Source of the DNA: JAJPKK01 sp963747835
Lineage (GTDB): Bacteria; Pseudomonadota; Alphaproteobacteria; Rhizobiales; Xanthobacteraceae
DNA length: 64,000 bases
Direction: 5' to 3'
Assembly (NCBI GenBank): GCA_963747835.1
Contig: CAVVGO010000006.1
Location: 372,001-436,000 of the forward strand
Below, piece by piece: positions 53,081-62,058 of the stretch. How positions within the stretch are numbered: position 1 is the first letter of the stretch; every line of letters starts with the position of its first letter. The notes under the pieces were generated by a model that saw only the letters and a program-made list of their open reading frames with translations, searched no databases and was not told where the DNA came from. The translations under genes were made by a program, and so were the position numbers.

Positions 53081-54761
53081 CAGGCCGTGTAAAAAAGCGC
53101 AGGATTGGTGGCCAGCTTGCGAGCGCGGTGGTGCGGGCGAACATTTGACAGATCGACGCTGCGGAATTTTGAGAATTGAGCCCAGCGAGCTTCAGTGGCG
53201 TCCTGAGGTCGTCTGCACGGGCTGATTTGGTGGCGCCAAGACGCGGCCTCAGGCCCGCATCGCGGCCAGCAGCGGCTTGACGCCGACGATATTCATCACG
53301 CGTGTGAGGTTGTAGCCGAGCACGTTCAGCGCCATTTCTGTGGCGACGTTCTTCAGTCGCCTCATCAGAAAGTGCGTCGCGCCCATCCGCATCTTCAGCG
53401 TGGCGAACGGATGCTCCACCGTCTGGCGGCGCACACGCATCGCTTGCGGATTTTTGTCGAGGCGTGTCTGCACGGCCTCGACGACGTGTTCGTGTTCCCA
53501 GCGGGTGATGCGCCGCTCCTTGCCTTTCGTGCATTGCTTCTTGATCGGACAAATCGGGCACGCGCTGGTCCAATAGCGGCGCAGGTTCTGTCCGTCTTCC
53601 TCGGCCGTGTAACGATAAGTCAGCTTCTCTCCGGCGGGACAGCGGTAGACATCTTCGGCCGGCAGATAGACAAAATCTGGCTTGCCAAAGCGCCCTTCCG
53701 ACTTGGCGCCTGACGTCTGCGGTTTGGGCAGTGTCGCCGTGATGCCGGCCTTCTCGCACGCCAGTATTTCCTCGCCCTTGAAGTAGCCGCGATCAGCAAC
53801 GGCGTCCAAGTTATCGGTGTGCAACGCGGCTTTCGCAGCCTGCCCCATATGTGCGAGCTGCGAGCGGTCGGTGCCGACATTCGTCACCTCGTGCGCCACA
53901 ATCAGATGGTGCTCTGTATCGACCGCGCTTTGCACGTTGTAGGCGACCATGCCGCTGCCACGTCCGCTCGTCGCCATCGAACGGCAATCGGGATCGGTCA
54001 GTGAGACTTGTTGATCGGGTGAGGCGAGTACTTGTTTCTCGATCGCCTTCAGCCGCTTCACTTCTTCTTCAAGTTTCACAAGCTTTTCCTTGAGCCGCGT
54101 CTTGGTCAGCAGCACCGTCTCCGACGGGTCTTCGCCAGCTGCCGTCCGGCGGTCGGCGGTATCGAGTTGGCCCATATAGCGCACCACGCTCTCCTCGATC
54201 TGCTTCAGCCGCCGCTCCAACTTGCCCTTGGTGAAATTGTTGTCGCGGCTGTTGACCGCTTTGAACTTGCTGCCATCGATGGCCACGCTGGCTTTCGCCA
54301 GCAGTCCCATCTTGCGGCACAACTCAACGAATTGGGCGCACACCTTCTTGATTGCCGGACCATTGTCCTTGCGGAAATCGGCGATAGTTTTGTGGTCGGG
54401 CGCGAGCCGTCCCGTCAGCCACATCACCTCGAGATTGCGGCCAGCCTCGCGCTCGAGCCGACGGCTCGACTGCACGCGGTTGAGATAGCCGTAGATGTAG
54501 AGCTTGAGCAGAACCGAGGGTTTGTAACCGGGCCGCCCCGTCGCCATTGGTTGGGCACCGTCAAACCCAAGCTCGACCAGATCTAGCGCCTCGACGAACA
54601 CATCAACCGCGCGGACGGGATTATTCTCGTCGACCCAATCCTCAAGACACTCAGGCAACAAGGTCGCCTGCTCGCGATCCATCCCTTCAACGAACCGCGC
54701 CATCCGTCCCCCGCCGATTTAGCAAGGGAATCATAGCACGACAGTCTTTTCACACAGCCTG
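53081..54761 (-). mobile_element. Complete IS1182-family insertion sequence
   Basis: The 1681-bp element is bounded by imperfect inverted repeats CAGGCCGTGTAAAAAAG (left) and the complement of CTTTTCACACAGCCTG (right). It is flanked by the direct repeat GACC at 53077-53080 and 54762-54765, a 4-bp target duplication. It contains one transposase gene on the minus strand. Removing it together with one GACC restores an open response-regulator gene, which supports these exact ends. Confidence 0.88.
53249..54703 (-). CDS. IS1182-family DDE transposase
   Basis: The 484-residue transposase is intact. It has the N-terminal DUF772 region (LPECLEDWVDENNPVRAVD; RPGYKPSVLLKLYIYGYLN; APDHKTIADFRKDNG), the first catalytic Asp in ASVAIDGSKFKAVNSRDNNF, DPDCRSMATSGRG, a second in DAVADRGYFKGEE, and the C-terminal ARVRRQTVEHPFATLK-like segment with Glu, then FLMRRLKNVATEMALN. 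A coiled-coil lies near residues 190-230. The element is probably still able to move. Confidence 0.95.
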   Translation of the reverse strand: MARFVEGMDREQATLLPECLEDWVDENNPVRAVDVFVEALDLVELGFDGAQPMATGRPGYKPSVLLKLYIYGYLNRVQSSRRLEREAGRNLEVMWLTGRLAPDHKTIADFRKDNGPAIKKVCAQFVELCRKMGLLAKASVAIDGSKFKAVNSRDNNFTKGKLERRLKQIEESVVRYMGQLDTADRRTAAGEDPSETVLLTKTRLKEKLVKLEEEVKRLKAIEKQVLASPDQQVSLTDPDCRSMATSGRGSGMVAYNVQSAVDTEHHLIVAHEVTNVGTDRSQLAHMGQAAKAALHTDNLDAVADRGYFKGEEILACEKAGITATLPKPQTSGAKSEGRFGKPDFVYLPAEDVYRCPAGEKLTYRYTAEEDGQNLRRYWTSACPICPIKKQCTKGKERRITRWEHEHVVEAVQTRLDKNPQAMRVRRQTVEHPFATLKMRMGATHFLMRRLKNVATEMALNVLGYNLTRVMNIVGVKPLLAAMRA

Positions 54762-54765
54762 GACC

Positions 54766-55086
54766 CATACCGTCCTTCTGGTTGACGACGAACCCGCAAT
54801 TCGCGACCTCGGTTCCCTCATGCTCGAGGATTGCGGTTGCGAAGTTTTGACTGCGGAATCGGGCCCCTCGGCCCTCGCTGCCCTCAACCAACATCCACAG
54901 ATCTCTCTTCTCCTGACGGACGTCCAAATGCCCGGCATGGACGGGTACGAACTGGCGCGCAGGGCCGTTGCGGTGCGGCCCGGGTTATCTGTCGTCATCA
55001 TGTCGGGCACCGACCAAGGCGGCGCCGGCTTCCCATTCGTGCGAAAGCCTTTCTCTTTTTCGCAATTCGAAAGCATCTTTTTTTAA
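54766..55086 (+). pseudogene. Stand-alone response regulator interrupted by IS1182
   Basis: The 3' part reads HTVLLVDDEPAIRDLGSLML, ISLLLTDVQMPGMDGYELAR (phospho-Asp in LLTD) and FPFVRKPFSFSQFE (Lys), a complete receiver domain with no output domain. Left of the IS, 53069-53080 reads GTG GAA CTG ACC. Joined across the target site this gives VELTHTVLLVDDEP, a 110-residue protein starting at GTG 53069. So the insertion separates the first four codons from the rest. It lies downstream of the hybrid kinase gene and was probably its cognate receiver. Confidence 0.85.
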
Positions 55087-55437
55087 ATCCGCTTGTCATT
55101 GAGCCAACGGGAGCGGAGTGGAGGGCATTCCGGACTGATGCAGGCCGCGATTTTGAGAAGGCCTGAGTCTTATCGTCTTGAACTCTGCGGTCGCCAGATC
55201 GCGAGGCTTGGGATGGCGTTGCGGACCTGTGGATGAACCACCAGGCGGCGGTGTCGAAGAGCAGGCGGGATCGGGTCGGCGAGCGGCGACCGGCGTAATG
55301 GGGTCGCCTTGGAAGGTGATCCACGTGTCACGGCCAACGTCGGCGAATCAGGACCCGAGCCGTCGCCGTCAACAGGGCGGCGATAAGCTGCGCTAGTTCC
55401 TAGCCAACGCCTGCGAGGACAACCCTCGGGGGCGTTC
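55087..55437. other. 350-bp gap without a recognised gene
   Basis: The stretch is GC-rich with several open frames but no ribosome binding site or family motif. Nothing distinct was noticed apart from the convergent gene ends on both sides. Confidence 0.45.
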
Positions 55438-55644
55438 TTACCTGTGCACGTAGTCAATGGCCTTTATGGCCTCTTTTACTGCCTCGCTTTCAATAATCAC
55501 CTGCACCTTCTTGAGGGCAATGATCGGGTCGATATTTTTGGTTGTGTATTCCTCCAAACTGAGCTGGGCCTCATATATGGCTTCAGCGACCACCAGGGAA
55601 GCAGCCGTCGTCAATTCAGGGTCGCTTCCCGCTTGTGTTCCCAT
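55438..55644 (-). CDS. Small helical protein, unknown
   Basis: The 68-residue acidic protein (ELTTAASLVVAEAIYEAQLS, DPIIALKKVQVIIESEAVKE) is predicted helical, with regular codon use. GGAAGCGGTGG lies shortly before the ATG. No signal peptide or known domain. Stand-alone genes of this type occur near stress and signalling genes in Bradyrhizobium relatives, but I cannot name a family. Confidence 0.55.
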   Translation of the reverse strand: MGTQAGSDPELTTAASLVVAEAIYEAQLSLEEYTTKNIDPIIALKKVQVIIESEAVKEAIKAIDYVHR

Positions 55645-55868
55645 TTTGCCACCGCTTCCTTCGTTTCAGCCACGAACTGGTGGGTTATAAATGCCTGCAA
55701 CCCCGCTCAATGTTCCTCAGGTGTGGTTGAGGATCTTCTGACGACCCCGGGTGCCATCGGCCTTCTATAGGCCAAACAACTGAGAGCAGCATTGCAGGCC
55801 GTGCTATGGTACGGTGATCGCGGCGGGGCAAGCCCCGCTCAACGCGCCATCGCCACGGTTTTGCATTT

Positions 55869-57614
55869 ATGTCCGAGGTAGAAGTTCAGGGAGCGCAGGG
55901 GCCGGCGGAATATCGCGCCGGGTCTTCGGATCTTGATCCGCATCTGCGTTCCATGGTTTCCACAGCCGAGTTGAGTCGGCGGCCATCGCGTCCGCCCGAC
56001 CACGCAGCCGAAAATCAGGCCTTGATCGAGTTGGCACGGGTGATGGCAACATCTCCTGACCTTCTTTTGCAGAAGATCGCTGAGACTGCCCTTACTCTGT
56101 GCCGCGCGCATTCCGCCGGGCTGAGCCTCCTCGAGGACGGCGACCAGAGGACAAACTTCCACTGGCGTGCGATCGCCGGACAGTGGGCCCCGCACGTAAA
56201 CGGCGGAACTCCGCGTGACTTCGGTCCGTGCGGTGCCGTGTTGAACCACAACGCCGCGCTTATGTGCTCCCACCCAGAAATCGACTTTCCCTATTTCGGA
56301 GAAGTCACTCCTTTGCTTGAAGAGGCATTGTTGGTCCCGTTTTATGTCAAGGGTGAAGCCCTCGGCACCATCTGGATCGTTTCCCATGATGCCCGTTGCC
56401 GTTTCGACGCAGAAGACCTGCGGGTGATGACCAACTTGAGTACGTTCGCGGCTGCGGCTTATCAGACGTCATTGTCTTTGAACGCGACGCAGCAAATTGT
56501 CGCCATCGTGGCGTCCTCTGATGATGCCATCATCAGCAAGGACCTTGATGGCATAATCAAGAGTTGGAATAACGGCGCGGAGCGAATATTCGGATATACG
56601 GCGCAAGAAGCCATCGGCAAGCCGATCACGATTCTTATTCCTTCGGACCGGCAAAACGAGGAGCCTGAGATTCTCGGCCGTATCAGGCGGGGTGAGCGTA
56701 TCGACCACTATGAGACCGTGCGCCAACGCAAGGACGGGACCCTGATTGACATTTCGCTGACTGTCTCACCTCTCAAAAATGACCAGGGGAAGGTCTTTGG
56801 CGCATCAAAAATCGCGCGAGATATCTCCGAGCGGAAGCGGAGTGAGGCGCAAATCGCCATCCTCGCGCGTGAAGCCGAACATCGGGCCAAGAACCTGTTA
56901 GCAACAGTTCAGGCGACTGTGCATCTTTCCCGGTCCAATACGCCTGAGGGACTCAAACGCGCAATCGAGGGACGCATCCAAGCACTCGCGAACGTCCACA
57001 GGCTGTTCGTGGACACGCGCTGGGCCGGGGCCGATATTCAAAATTTGGTCAATGACGAAATTGCGCCCTACGTCCAAGGCACTGGAAAGCGGGTGGGGAT
57101 TAACGGCCCGAAGCATTTGCTCGAGCCGATGACAGCACAAGCGATGGCGGTGACGCTGCACGAATTGGCAACCAACGCGGCCAAGTACGGGGCTTTGTCG
57201 GTGCCCGATGGGCACGTTCAAGTCGAGTGGTCCCGCGAGCCGAACGGACAGCTCGTCTTGTGTTGGACTGAGAATGGCGGTCCTCCGGTTAAACCACCCA
57301 CGCGAAAGGGCTTCGGCTCGCGCGCAATCGAGAGCATGATTCGAGGACAACTGAGTGGTGAGATAAGCTTCGATTGGCGCGCGGCAGGAACTCATCTGCA
57401 ACATCAGCATACGGACGTGAGACAGCGCGCCGGTCTGGTTTGGGGCCGCCGAGCGGTGGGGATGGCGTGCCCCCTTCGTGGGGCCGAACTCGAGTTCAGG
57501 ATCAAGGCCATGAAGCTGCACCACGCCCCGCTTCCTTCATGCCGAACTACGATGCGATCTTTGTGCGACCGATCAAGCGGGCATGGCGTTGAGTGGAGGG
57601 GTGGTGCCACATGA
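55869..57614 (+). CDS. GAF-PAS-HWE histidine kinase with a frameshifted C-terminus
   Basis: The protein has a GAF domain (about residues 45-200), a PAS domain (IVASSDDAIISKDLDGIIKS; FGYTAQEAIGKPITILIP; SKIARDISERKR), and an HWE kinase core with EAEHRAKNLLATVQATVHLS (phospho-His) and HELATNAAKYGALS, then a G-box-like KGFGSRAIESMIRG. At about 57390 an extra A in GGAACTC shifts the frame: the family end LICNISIRT and a TGA lie in the next frame (ending near 57422). The current frame runs on 65 unrelated residues to 57614. Catalytic parts are upstream of the shift, so function may survive. Confidence 0.88.
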   Translation: MSEVEVQGAQGPAEYRAGSSDLDPHLRSMVSTAELSRRPSRPPDHAAENQALIELARVMATSPDLLLQKIAETALTLCRAHSAGLSLLEDGDQRTNFHWRAIAGQWAPHVNGGTPRDFGPCGAVLNHNAALMCSHPEIDFPYFGEVTPLLEEALLVPFYVKGEALGTIWIVSHDARCRFDAEDLRVMTNLSTFAAAAYQTSLSLNATQQIVAIVASSDDAIISKDLDGIIKSWNNGAERIFGYTAQEAIGKPITILIPSDRQNEEPEILGRIRRGERIDHYETVRQRKDGTLIDISLTVSPLKNDQGKVFGASKIARDISERKRSEAQIAILAREAEHRAKNLLATVQATVHLSRSNTPEGLKRAIEGRIQALANVHRLFVDTRWAGADIQNLVNDEIAPYVQGTGKRVGINGPKHLLEPMTAQAMAVTLHELATNAAKYGALSVPDGHVQVEWSREPNGQLVLCWTENGGPPVKPPTRKGFGSRAIESMIRGQLSGEISFDWRAAGTHLQHQHTDVRQRAGLVWGRRAVGMACPLRGAELEFRIKAMKLHHAPLPSCRTTMRSLCDRSSGHGVEWRGGAT

Positions 57615-57646
57615 TGGGCTCAACTTCGAGCTTGTTGCCGATATTA

Positions 57647-58695
57647 AAGCGGTTCCCGACCGATTCGAATCGGTGGGATTCCCAACAGTCTATGGATGAG
57701 CGATTCTTTGTGCATTGATTCTCCTTTTCGGGGGTGGGCGATGCCGAAGTCCTATTCTGGTGACCTGCGGGAGCGCGCGATCGAAGTGGTGGAACTGGAG
57801 GGGGCCTCTCGACGTGAGGCCGCCGAGTTGCTCGGGGTCAGTGTGGCGTCCACGGTGAGATGGCTGCAACGCTGGCACGACAGCGGGAGCGCTGAGCCAA
57901 AGCCGCGCGGTGGAAGCGTTTCTCCGTTGGAGAAGTTCGCCGCGCAGGTATTGGGGCTGGTCGCGGAACAGCCGGACCTGACCTTGATGGAGACGGTTGC
58001 GGAACTGCGCAAGCGGCGGATACGAACCAGCCGCAGTTCGCTGTGGCGTTTTCTCGACCGGCACGACATCACCCTCAAAAAAAAGCCTGCAGGCCGCGGA
58101 ACGCGAGCGAGCCGACGTGGCCCGGGCGCGTCGGCGCTGGATTCGAGAGCAAGGCATGCTTGATCCCGCCCGGTTGGTGTTTATCGACGAGACTGCCGTC
58201 AGCACCAATATGGTGCGGCTCAGGGGACGGATTGCGCGCGGTGTCAGATTGATCGGCCGCGTCCCGCTTGGCCAATGGAAGACAATCACCTTCGTGGCGG
58301 CGTTGCGTCATAATAAGATGACCGCCCCGATGGTGATCGAAGGGCCATGAACGGAGAGATGTTCTTGGCCTACGTCGAGCAGTGCTTGGTTCCCGCGCTT
58401 CGCCGCGGCGACATCGTGGTGATGGACAACTGTCGAATCCACAAGGTCGCCGGCATCCGGGAGGCGATTGAGAAGGCGCAGGCGACACTTCGTTACCTGC
58501 CGCAGTATTCGCCCGACCTCAATCCCATCGAGATGTCCTACAGCAAATTCAAGACCTTGCTGCGCAAGGTCGCGAAGCGGACCGTTCCGGGTCTCTACCG
58601 AACAATCCGCTCGTTCGTGCCACAGCTCAGGGCAAGCGAATGTGCCAACTACTTCAGGCATGCAGGCTATGCTTCAATATGATCGGGAACCGCTA
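57647..58695 (+). mobile_element. IS630-family insertion sequence
   Basis: AAGCGGTTCCCGA at 57647 and its inverted match TCGGGAACCGCTA ending at 58695 are the terminal repeats. TA dinucleotides flank both ends (57645-57646 and 58696-58697), as expected for IS630 target duplication. The 1049-bp length fits the family. The transposase gene inside is out of frame in two places. Confidence 0.82.
57741..58682 (+). pseudogene. IS630 transposase in three frames
   Basis: The N-terminal helix-turn-helix part (AMPKSYSGDLRERAIEVVEL; AAELLGVSVASTVRWLQRWH) runs from ATG 57741. At an A8 run (58077-58084) the homologous sequence moves +1 to the frame with LQAAERERADVARARRRW and FIDETAVSTNMVRLRG. IS630 elements can use programmed shifting at A runs, so this step may be natural. 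At 58346-58350 a second shift (GGGCCATGAAC, one C short) ends the frame at VIEGP. The last part restarts with MNGEMFLAYVEQCL, VVMDNCRIHK and SPDLNPIEMSYSKFK. The second break likely inactivates the enzyme. Confidence 0.85.
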
Positions 58696-58860
58696 TAGCA
58701 TAACCCATCCATGACCGAGCAAACGTGCGGGCCGGAGCAGCATGTACTGGTCCCCCGCCGCATTTCTCACCAGCAGCATTACGTCTTTGTTTTTCGGGGC
58801 GCTTTCGATGGATCGCCAGCCCTTGGTTTCGGTGAAAGTCTGTTTGTTAGGATCATCCAT
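58693..58860 (-). CDS. Small protein, 3' end formed by IS630
   Basis: The 55-residue protein reads TKGWRSIESAPKNKDVMLLV and then AAGDQYMLLRPARLLGHGW, a pattern known from short DUF551-like hypothetical proteins. Its last codons and the TAG lie in the TA duplication and terminal repeat of the IS630 element, so the native C-terminus has been replaced. The start ATG is at 58860. Function unknown. Confidence 0.6.
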   Translation of the reverse strand: MDDPNKQTFTETKGWRSIESAPKNKDVMLLVRNAAGDQYMLLRPARLLGHGWVML

Positions 58861-59102
58861 AGGGCGGCCTCCGTGGCAATCCGGCTTGCTCGCCTCGCTC
58901 GATCTTAGTCAATGAAAGTCCGTCGCCTTGGTTCCTGAGGCCTTTCCTGTTACTTGGATGTGGCCGGCCGAGCTACGTGGCCGACGCTGCAAGAGCTTCT
59001 CGGGTGCGCACCGCCGCCCCTTTCTGTGCAGGCCGCCGGAAGAGGTGCGCAAAAGATGAACTTCAGCCACAGCGGCGCAAGTGGTTCGCCGCTGGACGCC
59101 AA

Positions 59103-59486
59103 TTATTCCTCCTGAAGGTGCTCTATGGACCAGGGTTGCCCGTCATCCGAGGCATTCGCCAGCATGGGGCAGCCGGCCTTGATCCACTCCGACAAAGCCG
59201 TGCGCGCCCGGCCCTCATCGATACCGTGTCTGATCCTCAGTGATCCGCCAGTCTCTTTCTTGTCGAATCGGATGCCATAGGTGGAAGTCGCGAATAATAA
59301 TTCGTGTTCCTTCGCACAACGAACCAACTCGGAATCTTCTGCGATTTGGCATCGTTCCTTTTCAAGAAGCTGCCGCAGCTGCTTGACCTGATCGGGCGAA
59401 AGCGTCCTTTCGCCATCCCCGATATGAACTTGAAGGGCGCCGTCGGCGTCGAACTCCAATTTCTGGTGAGCTTCGCCCTCCTCCAC
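59103..59486 (-). CDS. Hypothetical protein
   Basis: The 127-residue frame from GTG 59486 reads EGEAHQKLEFDADGALQVHI, LSPDQVKQLRQLLEKERCQI and ends GQPWSIEHLQEE. It is mixed alpha/beta, without signal peptide or membrane segments. The start is placed 2 bases after the stop of the upstream secreted-protein frame; the frame stays open further, but that region codes for the other protein. No family recognised. Confidence 0.5.
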   Translation of the reverse strand: MEEGEAHQKLEFDADGALQVHIGDGERTLSPDQVKQLRQLLEKERCQIAEDSELVRCAKEHELLFATSTYGIRFDKKETGGSLRIRHGIDEGRARTALSEWIKAGCPMLANASDDGQPWSIEHLQEE

Positions 59487-59488
59487 GG

Positions 59489-59766
59489 TTACTGCCGCCG
59501 TGCCCCGGGATGCTCCAACGCCCGGCTTTCTGCCGCCCGCGCCGTTACCTGGCTTGGATTGGGCGACACTTTCCCCATGCAATTTTCGATGAAAGCCCCG
59601 TAGCCGATTTTTCCGGGTGGCACTCCCCGCTGTCGAGCGAGCAACTCGCACCGGTCCCATTTGGCGTTGAATGGGACATCCAGCTTTGGCACTGAGGCAA
59701 CTTTATGTTCTGTCGCAGAAGCCAAGCCGGTGCATAAGATAACAAGGGCCCCGATAGTGGGACCAT
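59489..59766 (-). pseudogene. Small secreted protein with displaced start
   Basis: The frame carries GALVILCTGLASATEHKVAS, a signal-peptide core, then KWDRCELLARQRGVPPGKIG, YGAFIENCMGKV, the Cys pattern of short exported proteins in which a Cys follows WDRC and another precedes MGK (PsiF-like). No start codon exists in frame before the signal core. The suitable ATG at 59766 is in another frame, one base off. A single indel near 59755 would explain this. Upstream to 60207 I see no gene. Confidence 0.5.
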
Positions 59767-60207
59767 CCAGTATGGCCTTCGCAAGGGGATCAATACAGTG
59801 CGGGCGACCACGAACGCATTCATCGGCCGGCCACAGGTAGCGGGGTCGTTTGACCCGGCACGCCATCGCGGCAACGTGAATTCGCACGGCCGCCGCGATA
59901 ATCGAAATAATTGAGTGCCTCATTGCAAGCCCTCGGCCCTCTTTGGCAGTCACGAAGTCGATCTTGCGTTCCTGCGGCACGTTAACTTGATGGCGTGAGC
60001 GGCCACCGCCCGCGACTTGTCGGTTGCTGACCTGGTGCGCGCCGATCATCGGAAATTCCGTGATTGGGTGATTTCGCGGTCGGCTCGTACGCGACGCGGC
60101 TTTTCGGCGCTACTCACGCCGGCCTCGATGCTGATGAGTTAAGCCAAGGTTGCGGCCTATTTGTTCCCTCGGTTGCCGGGAATTGGGCGGCGACGCATGA
60201 ATTTGCG

Positions 60208-60232
60208 GGAACCGCCCTCGCCGCGAGGGGTT
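60208..60232 (+). promoter_or_regulatory. EcfG-type promoter of the PRC-barrel gene
   Basis: GGAAC (60208-60212), a 16-base spacer and GGTT (60229-60232) match the EcfG consensus GGAAC-N16/17-CGTT except for one base. The motif ends 34 bases before the ATG at 60267. Confidence 0.55.
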
Positions 60233-60266
60233 GGGTTAGCGGGAAGCAACAACAGGAGAATTCTTC

Positions 60267-60647
60267 ATGGCTTTGCAGTCATCTCTCGATCCCTCGGCCA
60301 GGGAAACGCACTCGCTGATCGGCAGCGACAAGGTGCAGGGTACCGCGGTCTATCGTTCAAACGGCGAAAAGGTCGGAAGCATCGATCGTGTGATGATCGA
60401 CAAGATCAGCGGCAAGGTTTCCTACGCCGTCATGAGCTTCGGCGGCTTCATGGGCATTGGCGAGGACTATTACCCGCTGCCGTGGAAACTGTTGACCTAC
60501 AACCCGCAACTTGAGGGCTACGAGGTCAACATCGCCGAGACCCAGCTCAAGGGTGCGCCGAAATACAGCACCCATGAAACTTGGGATTGGGGCACCCGGG
60601 GCCACGTGATCGACGACTACTACAAGGTGCCATCCACCGCGATGTAG
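60267..60647 (+). CDS. PRC-barrel domain protein
   Basis: The 126-residue protein has the PRC-barrel motifs AVYRSNGEKVGSIDRVMIDK and GKVSYAVMSFGGFMGIGEDY followed by YPLPWKLL. PRC-barrel proteins of this type are abundant stress proteins in alphaproteobacteria, with roles in RNA or envelope metabolism that are not settled. AACAGGAG lies 8 bases upstream of the ATG. An EcfG-like promoter precedes it and a terminator follows. Confidence 0.93.
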   Translation: MALQSSLDPSARETHSLIGSDKVQGTAVYRSNGEKVGSIDRVMIDKISGKVSYAVMSFGGFMGIGEDYYPLPWKLLTYNPQLEGYEVNIAETQLKGAPKYSTHETWDWGTRGHVIDDYYKVPSTAM

Positions 60648-60676
60648 CAGACCCCAGTTCACGAAGAAATACGCAG

Positions 60677-60708
60677 CCGGACGTCGCAAGGCGTCCGGTT
60701 GTTTTTTT
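60677..60708 (+). terminator. Rho-independent terminator of the PRC-barrel gene
   Basis: CCGGACG at 60677-60683 and CGTCCGG at 60692-60698 form a stem, followed by TTGTTTTTTT. It lies 30 bases after the stop. Confidence 0.9.
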
Positions 60709-61001
60709 ATACGCATGGAGGGTACCGGCGCTTCTTGCCGGGCGGATCTTCGCACTGCTCACGCAGGCTGCACGCAATCACACCAGGTGACCCCGGCTCG
60801 TTGGGCATTAACGGGATCACGGACCGGGGTCGTGTGCACGACCACCTGTCGACCGGGCCGTGCACTCGGATTCAACATCAACAACGAGGCCCCGGTTCCT
60901 AATTACCTTGTCTGACTACCGGCGGCGTCCTTCCATCCGGCATGGTGAAAAGATTCCCGGTGCATTCGCTCCCTTCAGTTGGCCCGCCTGGATACAGGTC
61001 C
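60709..61001. other. 290-bp gap without a gene
   Basis: No frame here shows a family motif or ribosome binding site. It separates the PRC-barrel terminator from the XRE pseudogene. Confidence 0.45.
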
Positions 61002-61383
61002 CTAAAGTCCACCGATCCCACTGACAAATATGTGGGCTCCCGTATCCAGCGGCGCCGCCTGGCGCTTTCGATGACTTAGGCAAGTCTGGGCGAAGCCTTG
61101 GGTGTCTCGTTTCAGCAAGGTTCAGAAATACGAGAAGGGCGCAAATCGCGTAGGTGCCAGTCGGCTGCATGAGATTTCCCGCGTGTTGCAGGTTCCGGTT
61201 TCCTTTTTCTTTGAAGGCCCGCAGTTTTCGGGGAGGTCGGGGGAAAGCACGATGCCGGATTTCGTTAGTGAGTTTCTCGCAAGCCCAGATGGACACGACC
61301 TCGCCGAGGCGTTCGGCCGAATCCGGGATAGCAAGCTCCGGCGTCGGATCGTCGAACTTGTTGAGGCGATCGTCAGCAGATGA
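61002..61383 (+). pseudogene. XRE-family regulator with three lesions
   Basis: The old frame can be followed as KSTDPTDKYVGSRIQRRRLA, SLGEALGVSFQQ, VQKYEKGANRVGASRLHEIS, VLQVPVSFFFEG, the common alphaproteobacterial 130-residue XRE regulator. The start codon position holds CTA (61002-61004). Codon 26 is TAG (61077-61079), where Gln is expected. An extra G at 61119-61120 (CAGCAAGGTTCAG) shifts the frame before VQKYEKG. The C-terminal 90 residues remain open from 61102. Loss is beyond doubt. Confidence 0.85.
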
Positions 61384-62058
61384 GCACACCCCAGCTCGGC
61401 GCGGGGCGAGAGGTCGAGCCGGGCGCCCGTCCAGCGGCACCGCCGGGAAGAATCATCCGTTCACCCGCGAGATTGCGTGGCGGGCACGGGCCGGGGTCTC
61501 GCCTCGCTTGAGGGCGGGGTCTCCCCGATCTTCCGCGCTGCGCTTGTGCAGACCGGCCCATTCCCTGCGGCCCCCGATCAGCACCGGTCACCGGTGGCGG
61601 GTGATCCCAACCTCCTCTTGATAGGCGCATCCGGCGACGCCGGACCGGGCTCTATTCGCTGCGCTCACCGAGCCTGCACGAGATCCCGAAGAGGGGATCG
61701 CATCTCGGCCCTTCGGGTAACGATCCCTCGCGCAAGTGGATTCGGCACCCCTCGCCAGAGGCAGTCGATCCCGCGTGCCCTGTCACCCACCCGGAGGATA
61801 TCGCCAAGATCCGTTAAGTGATAGCGCGTAGGTGACAGGTCGCTATGCGCTCACGCTCCTGTGGCTGCCCTGTTAACCGGTCTCGGGGCTGGCGAATGAA
61901 GGTCGAAACGGCCTCGCGACGCGGATGTCATTTACTTTTCTGCCAAAGGCCAGATCGGGCAAACCCAATTGAGAGCTTTGTCGGCCCACGTGAATCGATG
62001 TTTGTATATTTTTGGACAAGTTCCGGGAACCGCGACGTGCGTCTCGCATTCTGCCCGT
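61384..62058. other. 675-bp stretch without a recognised gene
   Basis: No family was recognised in any frame. One inverted repeat stands out: CCTGTCACCCAC at 61779-61790 and GTAGGTGACAGG at 61828-61839, matching at 11 of 12 positions with a 37-base loop. Its role is unknown. Confidence 0.45.
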
